A stretch of 64,000 nucleotides of DNA from Takakia lepidozioides (GCA_030704615.1 CM060734.1:59042042-59106041); one strand, 5' to 3'. Counted from the stretch's first letter, positions 24,061 to 34,372 are shown. The notes: generated by a model from the sequence alone, not told the origin. Made by a program: numbers and translations.

Positions 24061-25460
24061 GGGTTACTTGATGTTGAAACCAGCCATGTCCTTCCTTTCC
24101 AAGTGGATAGAAAAGTGGGGTCACTTAAATCTGGCGCAGGCCAGCTGGGACCTGATAATGGAAGGATACCGGGAAGAAGGAGAGAGCAGCCAAGATTTCG
24201 AGCTTTTTGTGGAAGCTTGCGCATAGAGTTTTACCCGTGAATGCTAAGACCTTCTCAAACATACCTCCTGCAGCTTGTGTAATGCTTGCCAGAATCGATA
24301 GAACCTGATTGACTGGATGTCAATTCTTCTCTAACATTGGTAAGCAGTGATGCGTCTATGACCAACTGGGCATCTTTACAATCTCCCCCACCCTCCTGTG
24401 TTGCTTCTGAACATCTGCCTGACCAAACTCTATGCTAACTGCCCTGTCTGGACACGTCTTAGGGCATATCTGTGGAACATTTGGAAAGCTAGGTGCCATT
24501 TGTGTAGAGGGCAACAGGGTAGGCAAGCCTTTTTTGGCATATATCAGACCTGCTTACTGAGGGGAAAAAGAATGGGGCGTAATGTCTGCAGACTATGTCC
24601 ACATCTTCAGAATGGTGGGAGGACCTCCCTCACTGTTTCAACAGTCGCTGGGGTAAAAATGGCATTCTCGGAGCCAGGGTTTCCAACGAGCGCTTTTGCT
24701 GGCAAATCTCCACTCCAACTACATGGGATGTCTCCTGGTGATGGAAGGGGACTTCAATTGGAGGCCCAGAAGCCTCGATGCAAGTCTCGCACAATTGCGC
24801 TTCTAGATGGCTTCCTTTCCATGTCAATGCCTTTCTTACGATTCTAAGCATTTTTCGCATGCAGGCCCTGTTGGGATCACCTCCTGCAGATCTGTGTCCA
24901 CCTCGGTTTGCCAGCACGCGGGTGGGGCCTTGGTATCTTTCTTTTTAGTTCTGCTGCCGGCCAGTTGGTTATGGGACTTTCTTCTCCTTCAGTCTGGGTT
25001 TCAGCCTAGGGCCATGGGATATGCAGGTAAATTCTCTTAAGGCTTATCTGAAGCCTGCATCTCTGGCAAGCAGGCGATGGGGCCTTGGTATTTGTTGTTA
25101 GAGTCTGCAGCTTCGGCCAGTGTTATGGGGACTTTTTTCTTTCAGTTTGGGGTTTTCAGCCTAGGGCCATTGTGTCTGCAGTCTCAATTTCTCTTTAGGC
25201 TTACCGGAACTGCATCTCTCAGTGGCTTCCTTGACGCTGCTTACCAGCATCTCCCGACGCTTTGTTACTGTCCATCTCTATCTCCTTACCGGACGTGCTG
25301 CTATCTGCTTTGCGTGGCTTCTTTCATATAGCTCGTTTGATATGGTACGGGGTGTTTCCTTCAGTTAGCCTTCCGGCCTCCCTGGTGGTATTTTCCACCT
25401 TATGTGAACTTATTATTAATTTGAACAGGGCCTCTTCCCTTTATGGTTTTTTATTAAAAA
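24061..25460 (+). other. LINE 3' part: zinc-binding remnant and duplicated 3' UTR
   Basis: At about 24090-24300 a Trp-rich block is followed by RVLPVNAKTFSN and Cys-rich CSLCNACQ in shifting frames, like the RT-linked zinc-binding domain. At about 24430-24600 YLWNIWKARC fits the C-terminal region. From about 24922 the sequence GGTGGGGCCTTGGTAT... is repeated at about 25074, giving a direct repeat of about 152 bases with the shared ending TTCAGCCTAGGGCCAT. Confidence 0.5.
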
Positions 25461-25480
25461 AACACTCTTAAAAAAAGAGA

Positions 25481-27110
25481 AGATAAGTTACCATTCCTTC
25501 TAGAAGTATATAAATTGAGCTTTTTGTACTGCATATTAATAACTTCTTGCATTGGATTACGCTTGTAGAACTATCTGCTTTTAGATTATTTTAGCTTGGA
25601 ATCGAAACTTCAATGCCACTCAATGTGCAGGACACAAGCCCAGAGCAGCAAAGGGACAAAGAAGTAAGAAGTGTCCAAGCTGAGTGCAACTGTCAAGGCA
25701 AGGACGTCAAACCGGTCATTCTGGTACAATTCAGACAGAAAAAGATTTGCACAGAAGGCACACCGGATATTCTTTCTCCGAGAGAGTATATAAGGAGGAA
25801 GAGGAGACAACAATTTGATAACGTGTGTGTGTGGCAGCCATCATATAGTGCAGTTGTGATTGAGGAGCTGACTGAACCTGCAGGCCTCTGCTGGACGACC
25901 AGGCAGGTGGAAGATTTATCTGGAATAAGACAATCAAGGGATGAAAATACCGTTGAGAAGGAGGTCACTGATGGGTCTCCAATTGTTGAGGATATGCAGA
26001 CGCGTGTGTGCGTTCATCACACCCACAGGATTGTAGAGAAATCAGAGCGGGGGTGGTTGGAGCCAGGAGAGCAGGTGTCAGAAACCCGGATCCAAACCCT
26101 GCGGGCTCCTTAGAAAGGGCCTACCGCACAACACTGGTCCACACTGGGGGGTTTCCCCATGAGAATCAGAACTCAGCCATAGCCGCAGAGAGAATGGAGT
26201 AGAGCCTGTTCCTGCCTTCTTGGCCTACAACAACACCAACTGACCCAACAGCTCTCGGTGACTAACCCATGGCATATACAAGGACCCTTGATAACAAGAC
26301 TTCAATCTCGTAAAAATTTAGTCAGATCCAGATGCATAGAACCAATTAGGTAACATCAGTATTTTATTCAATGGAGGTAGTATTGGTCTTGCCCCCTAAA
26401 CTATGCATCGAGGCCAATGACACACTCCAAATCCAATTCCTCGGCACATTTCAACCATTGGCTTCACGTTCCAATGCTCAATTCACCTGCAGGACAGCAT
26501 CACAGAAGTGCAACAAGTGAACATCTCTTCTCAAAACTAAGGGACCTCATACCAGTACAATGGACCTTGCCTGGCTTACATTGACTTATAGAAACAAAAC
26601 CTTATTAATCACATCAAACTTCCAACCAGATGGGATCAAAGACAAAAAAGTTCAGAATCAAAATAGAGGTGGAAACCTGCATAAACCATCAAGGACATGA
26701 GATTCATTAGATACCTGTCTGATGTCAAGAATCCAGAGGCAGAAATATTTGTTACAGACACCGCATTTCAGATATCATAACAATTCAAGCAGATAGTTTA
26801 TAGCCAAATCTGAACTGAGATTCAATTAGCTGGAAAATTAAGGCATTTGAGGCCAGATGATGCTGCCCAGATCCCACATTCCTGTCACTGTGGCTGCAAC
26901 ATAAACTTCTACTGCCCTACCAAGATAGTAAACAGAATCATGTCCAAAACACATTCAGTGGACTGAATGTTCAGTTGAAGCTTCAACACTCAAACTCTCT
27001 CCTGTGAAATGCAAGAATAATAAACCAAACATTAACTCAGCATATATGGCCAGAGAAACCTACCTAAAACACATCAGTTAGAAAATCGCTCCAACTGAGG
27101 AGCTTGGCCG
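25481..27110. other. No recognisable gene
   Basis: An open frame at 25613-26113 (+) encodes 166 residues of low-complexity charged sequence with no motif I know. A TATATAAGG box lies inside it at about 25790, so it may instead be part of an LTR or a promoter. 26200-27110 has only short frames and is likely 3' flank of the ATP synthase gene on the minus strand. Confidence 0.4.
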
Positions 27111-27431
27111 TTACTTGTGAGCATTAGGGTTTACAAACGATGACTTCTGGGCGTCCGCCGCTGCACAAACAGCAAAACAGGAAGTTATTGGTGAAGATAC
27201 TGAGGATATGCCATCGTAACTGAACCAAGAGCAAGGTTGGGAGCCTGGAATCTCAAAATGGAGGTCAGAAATCGATCACAACAAGAGAGGATGCTTACGA
27301 TCGAGGCTCGTGCTCAGCTTGAGGATAAGGCCGACAGTGACACCGAAGCCAAACACGAAAGGCCAGTTCCTCCGCGCCTCAGAAAATGCCACCACCAACG
27401 CCGGCCTCCCTACGATGGGCGTGGGAGCCAT
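27111..27431 (-). CDS. Mitochondrial ATP synthase 6 kDa subunit, two exons
   Basis: Small membrane subunit of the plant mitochondrial F1Fo-ATP synthase. Exon 1 is 27299-27431 (donor C|GTAAGC) and exon 2 is 27111-27160 (acceptor TTTGTGCAG). Phases match and give 60 residues. RRNWPFVFGFGVTVGLILKL (about 20-39) matches the family's basic-RNWPF start plus single membrane helix. After the splice, PADAQKSSFVNPNAHK replaces the familiar EEDAKNSKFVQEH tail. The N-terminus differs from the angiosperm FDPWPVFF form, but the length is right. Family call is from memory of the angiosperm proteins. Confidence 0.82.
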
Positions 27432-27638
27432 GACCGCTTCTTCTCTCACCACAACCAAACCCTTGCTAACACACAACACTCTCTGCGATGGCGATGCTCT
27501 CAAACCCTCTCCTCCCTTCCTGCACCTTCGCAAACCCTTCCAGTATTTCTCCTGCTTATCAGCCGTCGATGGTTTCACGGCCCCGGTCCTTATTTTTTCG
27601 GCCTCCGTTGCCTTTTTCCACAAACAAAAAAAAAGCAC

Positions 27639-27860
27639 GACAGGGCTGTAGCCCGCTGGTAAAGACATTGTGCATTGGCCTGTGGGTCTGGGGTTCAAAC
27701 TTCAAACCCCTGTCAGGGTCAGGTAAGACGTGACACACACTTGGGCCTTGAGTGACAGCGGCTCTTATACAGCTTCTATAATGTGGGGCCTTGTGGGTCC
27801 AGAGAGAGCATTTGGTCCCTTGGGCATATATAGCAAGCTGAACTGGTTTTTCTTTGTTAA
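27639..27860 (+). mobile_element. tRNA-derived SINE-like sequence
   Basis: A tRNA-like segment spans 27639-27714: GACAGGG at the left pairs with CCCTGTC at the right as a 7-base acceptor stem. TAGCCCGCTGGTAAAG resembles an A box, and GGGGTTCAAACTTC a B box. It follows an A-run (CAAACAAAAAAAAAG) and is followed by about 145 bases of unrelated body. It sits just left of the OPT relic. No second copy was found in this window. Confidence 0.45.
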
Positions 27861-27864
27861 CTAG

Positions 27865-28204
27865 GAAATCCTTCCACAAGGCAACTTGGATTCGGTACAT
27901 CAACTGGTCTGTGCCCTTACATGGGGCTCAATTCATACCTCAGCTATCAACACCATCATGTGGCTTACAGCCAGACCCATCTTCAATTGCTTTATTTTCC
28001 GCTACCGCAAATCTTGGCAGCAGCAGTGACAACTACGTGCTCTCTGCTGCTCTGGATGCAGGGACAGCCTACATGGGAATTGCAATCTGGGTATTCCTTG
28101 GCAGTGCCAACAGAGCTGTACTGGATTGGTGTGGAAACCATGGTGATCACTGCCCTCTAGCTCACTGCCCTACAGCTCCTGGAATATCTGTTAAGGGTTG
28201 CCCA
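27865..28204 (+). pseudogene. Oligopeptide transporter (OPT family) C-terminal exon, frameshifted
   Basis: OPT proteins are multi-membrane peptide or metal-chelate transporters. After an acceptor-like TTAACTAG come WIRYINWSVPLHG and then, in another frame, IFNCFIFRYRKSWQQQ. A second shift leads to NYVLSAALDAGTAYMGIAIW and HCPLAHCPTAPGISVKGCP, the conserved family C-terminus. At least two frameshifts break the reading frame. The preceding OPT exons are not on this strand; related exons lie at 29278-29650 on the minus strand. Confidence 0.8.
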
Positions 28205-28944
28205 AGAGATTCATACCATATACACCATCAGTGGTCTGCATATTTACATTTCTGTCTACTACCTCCTACTGTGGGCCTTGAGGTGAGTACAGATGCAGGT
28301 GCTCTGAAGTCCTGGATTTAATCATCCTCCACCTCATTCAACATTCAGATCCAAATATGAAAGGTCAAACACTAATCTTGTGAACAATCAATCGTCACAG
28401 AGATCTAAGGTTCTCTCCAGCAACAATCCCATATACAAGAAATCTTGTGAATCAAGTAGGTCTGAGTTATGTTGTGCCCCTTAAAAAGGCCACCTCCCTC
28501 CATCCTCTTTCTATTGGTGTGTGTACAAACGCGATGGACTATCAGGTAGCAATTGTACAAAACTAGTTTTGAAAGTTGACCTTGACCTTCAAGGACGGGT
28601 TGGGGTTAGGTAGTTGTGAAATTGGAAGTTTAATGCCAAGCTTTGCAACTTGGTGAGGTATTGAATTTGAGAGTGATTAATTAAGGCAATGATCCCCCTC
28701 AAGAACCTGGCTTTGTGCAATCTTCTAGGGATCCCTTGTCGAACCCTACATGTTCCAATCTGCATAACTTCAGTCATGCCTCCATGCAATATAACAGGAG
28801 CAATAAGGCTTTGTGACACTTCAGTTATCCTTATCAACATGGGCAGCTCACAAAATGTGCAGTACTTGTTGTCACTTTCAATACTACAGATCGAGCCATT
28901 CATGTTCACTCTTTACTTACAAATGGAATACCATGACCTTTTCT

Positions 28945-29277
28945 GACCTCACAGTTAGAAGGTCGACCACCACCATGCAGGCAAACTGCTCCACTGTTGT
29001 TGTGAGCCCCTCATCTCCATTGTGGACTCACAGTAACTCCAAGAGGCCCACATGGCTACATGCAGAGAGAAGTGAGATAAAGGTGATGCCATCTGGCTTC
29101 CCGCGCTATTGTGAACATTTGTTCAGAAGTCCTGCTTTCCATACCAATGCTGACCACATCCTGACACTTCATGAAACCACACCTCATGTAGCCAACACTT
29201 GATGCGCATCCTTCATGCTCCCCCTTTTGGCATACATGTCAACAAGGGCAGTCTTCAGAGTGATATCTGCTGCCATT
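28945..29277 (-). pseudogene. PPR gene fragment joined to OPT exon
   Basis: Minus-strand sequence ADITLKTALVDMYAK...GSMKDAHQV, then a broken run, then VEQFACMVVVDLLTV, corresponds to the middle of the PPR gene at 31239-33395 (about 31930-32260 there). It contains stops and deletions. Its left flank (about 28900-28945) also resembles the 3' flank of that PPR gene near 31160-31200, so it was copied from the tandem PPR family. Confidence 0.7.
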
Positions 29278-29650
29278 GGCTTCCCTGATAACAGATAGCC
29301 CATAATGTACTCTGAGATTAAGGTGATGCTCGGTGCCTAGGTCCACAGATATGCCAACCGACTGTAAGATAAAAGGGTGCATTCCAGGATCAAGCTTTTA
29401 TGAAACCTATCCTTGGCAAGAAGCTGTTAATGGTGGATTTACTGTTGCAATGAGGCAAGAGCATACCTTGTTTGCTGTGGCAATGAGCACTCCAAAGGGA
29501 AGTATGAACACAGTAGCGATGGCGCATTCCATTATGACAGCCCACCAAGGAAGCTGCTGTTGTTCCTTGAAGACCTCGACCCCGACGATGGCCAGTACCA
29601 TTGAACTAATCAACACAATCAGGAACCACTGTTGCCTCAAGTGGTTACCG
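29278..29650 (-). pseudogene. OPT transporter exons (membrane core), inverted relative to its C-terminal exon
   Basis: Exon X (about 29650 to 29467) encodes QWFLIVLISS, KEQQQLPWWAVIMECAIA and LPFGVLIATANK, the conserved OPT QLPWW...ATTNQ region, and ends at a good donor (GTATGC, 29466-29461). Exon Y starts after ACCTAG at 29336 with APSITLISEYIMGYLLSGKP, the next conserved block. Splice sites and frame are intact across both exons. Exon Y then runs straight into PPR sequence at about 29277, so the gene is broken there. Confidence 0.78.
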
Positions 29651-29734
29651 GCCCTACACCCCACACTCAACTGAAATGCTCCATGTCGACCTCTATTTGA
29701 GAGTCCCGTCCCGATCGCTCGATTCAACTTTAGT

Positions 29735-30022
29735 CTATTTTACACTATGACGAAAACCCCGAAAACAACCAATACTGATCAAATGTTTTATATCACCCTG
29801 AATGGCTCTCTTCAAGTCTGAATCAACCAAGTGATTCTGGCTTGCAATTTTAACAATTTGGTCGATCTGAAACTTAGTCAGCTTATTCACCTTGATGTTT
29901 TCAGGGAGACCCAACTGATCACAAAGCTGAGCCGCCTTTGCCTTCCCAATCCCAAACACCTGAGTCAGAGCGTACCTCACTTGCTTGTTTGCGACTAAAT
30001 AAGTTCCCAAAACATACGACAT
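29735..30022 (-). pseudogene. rps13: Mitochondrial-type ribosomal protein S13, truncated at the C-terminus
   Basis: The 95-codon frame starts MSYVLGTYLVANKQVRYALT, has the helix-two-turn-helix block GIGKAKAAQLCDQLGL, and continues LTKFQIDQIVKIASQNHLVD to SIGCFRGFRH. This closely resembles bryophyte-type mitochondrial rps13 (from memory). It then ends SVK-stop, losing about the last 20-25 residues (the conserved GLPxRGQRTxTNA end). The OPT relic begins within 100 bases. No presequence is seen upstream in frame. A splice donor could be read at AGT|GTAAAA, but I found no C-terminal exon downstream. It may be a nuclear copy of mitochondrial DNA or a failed gene transfer. Confidence 0.7.
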
Positions 30023-30437
30023 GACTATTTACTATGACTTCAATCTCCTCACACAGACATTCACCTCAGATCCCACACCGCAGACAGACACCTCGCACGC
30101 AGCACCACATGCAAACAACAAAGCACAGAGTGACCAAGAAGAAGAAGACGACGATAGCATAAGGGTTAGGTCAAAGGTACAGTGTTCCCACGCATTTTTT
30201 CTGTTTTTGTTTGTTTTTGATGAAATTGGACGGAGGCCTTTTAATCGTAGTAGCTACACGGATAACACCTACGCAAGGCTGAAAGCTTTGGAGCTTTTCT
30301 CTCCCAGAGAGATGGTCTCAGCGATGGTCTGTTGTGTGAGTAGTGAGTATTTGACACTTGGGGTGTGGACAATGCACACTGTTTGCGCGTTGCAGTCTGT
30401 ACAGACATGAATCTGCATAGAGTAGAAGTTGTACTAA

Positions 30438-30566
30438 ACTAGGCTTGTTCATGGAAGCTTTGGAGTGGGATGTTCTTTCCTCAGCTTCGATTTCGACAGT
30501 GGAGATAAAACTAGGCTTGTTCATGGAAGCCTTTCCTCAGCTTCGATTTCGACAGTGGAGATAAAA
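30438..30566. repeat. Short imperfect direct duplication
   Basis: AAACTAGGCTTGTTCATGGAAGC begins at about 30435 and again at about 30508. Both copies are followed by TTTCCTCAGCTTCGATTTCG and ACAGTGGAGATAAAAC. The first copy has about 13 extra bases (TTTGGAGTGGGATGTT-like) inside. It is non-coding, and the surrounding 30023-31120 has no recognised gene. Confidence 0.8.
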
Positions 30567-31238
30567 CCTAACCGTATCTAAGAGAATGGAATCGTTTCTC
30601 GTAGCCTTGTCCCACGCCCAGTTTGAGGGTTCAGTCCTCCACTAGTGGGACCGTATATTTAAGAGAGAGATGAGTACTTCTGTTGGTTGTCTTTGACTAA
30701 TTGGGAACTGAATCAGATGTATGGACCTGATTGTCCACCTCAATGCAGCTGCTCCGGAAAGGATACCCGTGTTCTTCAATCATTCCACCACCAATCTGAT
30801 GAATCAAGTTTGAGAGTGATTACTTTTTTTCCATCCAATATGAATAACATGCCGTCAAATCCTCTCGAGGACCTTCTCAAAGTCCCTGGTTTTCTGCACT
30901 CTTGTGGGGATCCCCTTTGGAAAGTTCCAATCCCTTGATTTCATTTTCCTGTTGCCACATTGGCAGTAACATGCCAAAATCACTCCAAGTTGCACTAGAT
31001 CCACCCCCTGAGCTAGACTGGAGAATTCAACATGAAAAATTAGGGTCTACTCTGATAAGAGGGCAAGGATTTTCTCCACCTGTGCCTCAAGAACTCCTCT
31101 ACAAAAAGTTTTTCTGGTGATTGTTGCACTCACTACCACAAATCTGTTCTTTCATTTTCACTCTTTACTTCACAATGACTTGACGTTCTCGGACCTGCAT
31201 TTGAAGGGAATCACTTTCTTCCACTTATGCTGGTCAGT

Positions 31239-33395
31239 TCACCAGTAATCCCCACAGGAACAAAGCCCATCTTCGAAGTGGTGAAAACGGTTGGCATCCC
31301 GTACAACAATTCCTCGCCCAGCAATCTTCGAGATGAACTTGGTGGCAGCGTGGCAGTCCCCACACACCCGAAGGTTCTTGATGATGCGAATAGGTGTCCC
31401 GGGGGGCGTGCTGATGAGTCCAAAAGCAATGGCCAGCTTCTCACTGTGGTGGCAAAGAGACAACTCCTTGCGCTCCTCCTCCATATCATGCAATACAAAG
31501 CGAGTGTCAGGGACATACCCAGCCTCCTTCATCTGCCCAGACAATCTCCTCAGCTCAGTGTGGATTTCCTCAATTTTTGGATGCACTTTGTCTTCTACAA
31601 AGAATGTATGGACCTGATTATCCACCTCAATGCAGCTGCTCCCTGGCACCTTCTTGATACCTCTGTCCTCCATCATCTTTCTCACCTTTGCAGAATCCTG
31701 CCACCTGCCAACTGCGGCATAGATGTTTGATAGCAGCACATAAATTCCAGCATCCCGTGGATCCCACTTGAGAAGGCATTTCGCCGCATGTTCTGCCAGC
31801 TTGACATTCTCATGAATTCTGCAGGCACCAAGCAAGGCCCCCCACACTGAAGCACCCGGTTCCATTGGCATGTTGTTTATCAAGTCCTCTGCCTCATCCA
31901 ATCGCCCTGCACGACCAAGAAGGTCCACCATGCAGGCAAAATGCTGCATAGAAGGAGTGACCCCATAATCTCGACTCATGGATTCAAAGTAATGACAGCC
32001 TTCATCCACTAGGCCCACATGGCTACACGCAGAGAGAAGAGAGATAAAGGTGATACCATCCGGCTTCACGCCTTGTTGTTGCATTTGTTCAAATAGCTGG
32101 AGGACCTCATTTCCATACCCATGCTGACCATATCCTCCAATCATCGCACTCCATGAAACCACATCTCGCTTGGCCATACTGTTGAACACTTGATGTGCAT
32201 CTTTCATGCTCCCGCATTTGGCATACATGTCAACAAGGGCAGTCTCCAACGTGATATCTGCTGCAATCCCCGCTTTTTTAATGTCAGCATGGACCTCTTT
32301 GCCTTTTTCCAAGTCTGCCAGGCTGCCACATCCATCAAGAATGCTGATGAATGCGACTCTGTCAGGCATTACCCCTTCCCGTTGCATTTGCGTATACATC
32401 TCGAGAGCCTCCCTACCACACCCATGCTTGACATATCCTGCGATCATCACACTCCATGAGATGACATTTCGTTTAGCCATTTTGTCAAATACTTGCCGTG
32501 AATCCTTCATGCTCCCACATTTGGCATACATATCAGCAAGAGCAGTCTCCAAAATGATTTGTAGTACAATTCCAGCTTCAAGGATGGCAGCATGGACCTC
32601 TTTGCCCTTTTCTAGGGCTCCAAGGCTGGCACACGCATTAACAACACAAGTGAACGTGACCCCGTCAGGCATCATCCCTTCCCATTGCATTTGCTCATAA
32701 ATCACAACAGCCTCCCTCCCACACCCATGCTTGACATATCCTGCTATCATTGTATTCCATGTGAACAGATCTCGTTCAGGCATTGTGTCAAAGATTTGGC
32801 GTGCATCCACCACACTCCCACACTTTGCATACATGTTGATAAGGGTGTTGCATAGAAAGATGTTTGACTTGCATCCACTTTGGCTAATGTGGGCGTGCAC
32901 CTGCTTTCCTGCTGCTAGGCTTTTTCTCTTGATGCACTCCTGGAGGACATAAATATAAGTACGAGAGTCTGGACGAATGTCTCCATGCTTCAAAATGTGC
33001 AATGCCACTTTGAGCTGTCCTGCCTTACATAGTGTTCTCACATCCCCACAGGCGTCACGGGAGCTCTTCTTGACCAACTCCCTTGGTCCTTCAAGCCAGG
33101 CTGAGTATGGGTGAAATTCCAATTCATCTGAAGGCCGTGTTTGCCCACATTCTGTCCTTCGACCATACTCTGGACCATTACCAGATATTGCTGGATATTG
33201 TATGATGGCTGCGAGCTCTGCTTTCACCCGAGGAGGGTTCGACCAACCCTCAACCCAAAGGGCCTCCTCTGTGCACTTCTGGTGATCTTGTAGTTTTCTG
33301 TAAGAACCACAACCAAGCAGCTGAGCAGCCATTGCTCCAATGACTGCCACACAGACCAGGCTACAAATACCAAAGCTCCAGGGGAAACCTTGCAC
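31239..33395 (-). CDS. PPR-DYW protein, intact repeat and DYW exon
   Basis: 718-residue open frame. DYW-class PPR proteins bind organellar RNA and direct C-to-U editing. The repeat array runs from about residue 115 (ACGDVRTLCKAGQLKVALHI) through several P-L-S triplets such as NTLINMYAKCGSVVDARQIF. E-type motifs follow, then a DYW domain at 626-718 with the deaminase zinc motif His650-Ser-Glu652 and Cys678-Gly-Asp-Cys681, ending CSCGDYW. There is no frame damage. Residues 41-67 (CTEEALWVEG...VKAELAAII) match the second half of an OSB PDF motif, and the sequence before codon 35 contains a splice acceptor (TTGTGGTTCTTACAG, ending 33298). The annotated first Met may therefore be intronic, and the true start may be upstream or a later Met. 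Organelle targeting is inferred from family. Confidence 0.9.
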   Translation of the reverse strand: MQGFPWSFGICSLVCVAVIGAMAAQLLGCGSYRKLQDHQKCTEEALWVEGWSNPPRVKAELAAIIQYPAISGNGPEYGRRTECGQTRPSDELEFHPYSAWLEGPRELVKKSSRDACGDVRTLCKAGQLKVALHILKHGDIRPDSRTYIYVLQECIKRKSLAAGKQVHAHISQSGCKSNIFLCNTLINMYAKCGSVVDARQIFDTMPERDLFTWNTMIAGYVKHGCGREAVVIYEQMQWEGMMPDGVTFTCVVNACASLGALEKGKEVHAAILEAGIVLQIILETALADMYAKCGSMKDSRQVFDKMAKRNVISWSVMIAGYVKHGCGREALEMYTQMQREGVMPDRVAFISILDGCGSLADLEKGKEVHADIKKAGIAADITLETALVDMYAKCGSMKDAHQVFNSMAKRDVVSWSAMIGGYGQHGYGNEVLQLFEQMQQQGVKPDGITFISLLSACSHVGLVDEGCHYFESMSRDYGVTPSMQHFACMVDLLGRAGRLDEAEDLINNMPMEPGASVWGALLGACRIHENVKLAEHAAKCLLKWDPRDAGIYVLLSNIYAAVGRWQDSAKVRKMMEDRGIKKVPGSSCIEVDNQVHTFFVEDKVHPKIEEIHTELRRLSGQMKEAGYVPDTRFVLHDMEEERKELSLCHHSEKLAIAFGLISTPPGTPIRIIKNLRVCGDCHAATKFISKIAGRGIVVRDANRFHHFEDGLCSCGDYW

Positions 33396-33602
33396 ACCCT
33401 ACTTTCAGGCCGAAATAATATGGTGCTAGCCTCTCATAACAACAGTAACAACCAAATTTGCTGCTTTTTCATGCTAACGTCAGAACATTTCATCAACCTA
33501 ACCCACAGGAGACAAAATTAACTAAACAAGTCAACATCATGCAAGCTTCAGTCCAGCCCTCCGTAGTGAACGGTTCCCCCTCCTCAACAAAGATAGCCTC
33601 AC

Positions 33603-33681
33603 CTTATCAAACCTGTTGTCCCACCATTGTGAAGGATCTGAGAAGTCGTCCTGCCAGAGCCATTCCTGCTCGTTGGTTGGC
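33603..33681 (-). pseudogene. OSB-type PDF-motif exon (first half) upstream of the PPR-DYW gene
   Basis: Minus strand encodes WLWQDDFSDPSQWWDNRFDK, followed by donor GTGAGG. It matches the exon at 38444-38523 (LLWQEFFSDPSQWWDNRFEK), with the same donor and a matching acceptor (CCCAG|GCC), but is 79 rather than 80 bases long. That one-base loss shifts the frame before LWQ. The next exon (from 33297) is about 11 bases shorter than its counterpart, again losing frame inside the motif. So the PDF motif here is relic sequence in front of an intact PPR frame. Confidence 0.65.
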
Positions 33682-33849
33682 CTGGGTCCAAGACCTGCAG
33701 GAACATGAGAATGTTGCTTGCTTTTAATTGCCTCAGTCTCTATTGATGAACGCTAGTACAGCTTCGAGCAACAGTGGTCTCTTTTCTGAATGCAGTCAAA
33801 ACATACCAAAAACATTGCCTGCTGAAGAGTTACTGAGGCAACCAAGCTG

Positions 33850-34372
33850 ATTGCAGTGATACTCACATTCCTCCATAGCCAGTGTTTGACTAGACTCTGT
33901 CCTCCCACCAGCACCATATTGCGCTCGAACTTGTACCATGGGAGCTGTCTCTGTCCTCACCATTGTGACGTTCAAGCCACCATCAATGCAGATGGGCTCC
34001 TTTGTGCACCTATGTTGGATGTCTGGCAGTCTTGGACTTCTCTGTGAAAACCACTAGTGGACATCTGAGCAGCTAGACTTCAACCGCAGGCTCACATAGA
34101 CCAGGGTACAAAGCTCCATGCATCTTTTAAATAACAAGGGATGACCTAATGAGGATAAGCTATTGACAACAATGGTAAAGGCAGGCTTCGCTGCATTTTC
34201 TCGACAAGAGTAACGGAAGATGCAATCTAGCATCGAAACGTCATCATGCCAGCTTCAGTCACCCTGCACATGCTAAATGAAAATAGCCTTACCTCAGCCA
34301 CCCTGTTCTCCCCGACTGTGAAGCAACTAAAGAAACTCCAGCGAAAACAGTTCTTTGCTGTTTATTTGGCCT
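33850..34372 (-). pseudogene. Second, more decayed PDF-motif exon pair
   Basis: About 34372-34293 (minus) aligns by eye with the LWQ..F..PSQWWDNR exon, with broken frame and a GTAAGG donor. About 34080-33900 aligns with the CTEEALWVEG second-half exon (reads CTKEPICIDGGLNV). Together with 33603-33681 and 33297 this makes two PDF repeats upstream of the PPR gene; OSB proteins are known to carry one to three. Confidence 0.5.

Larger units (their letters stand above)
18540..25480 (+). mobile_element. Plant L1-type LINE, full span but decayed
   Basis: In order on the plus strand are an ORF1-like gag with a CCHC knuckle, an apurinic endonuclease, a reverse transcriptase, a downstream zinc-binding region, a 3' region, and an A-rich end (ATTAAAAAAACACTCTTAAAAAAAG, about 25455-25480). 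That order is the canonical plant L1 layout. Many frameshifts and stops break every ORF, so the element cannot be autonomous now. I could not identify target-site duplications, so both edges are approximate. Confidence 0.85.

Noticed and set aside
25613-26113. 166-codon ORF with a TATA-like box inside
   Set aside because: No known motif, low-complexity charged sequence; more likely chance or repeat-derived.
29333-29674. 113-codon plus-strand ORF
   Set aside because: It is the reverse of the OPT membrane exons, which have conserved motifs on the minus strand.
31227-33395. Several plus-strand ORFs across the PPR genes
   Set aside because: Antisense shadows; PPR repeats give long open antisense frames in a regular pattern.
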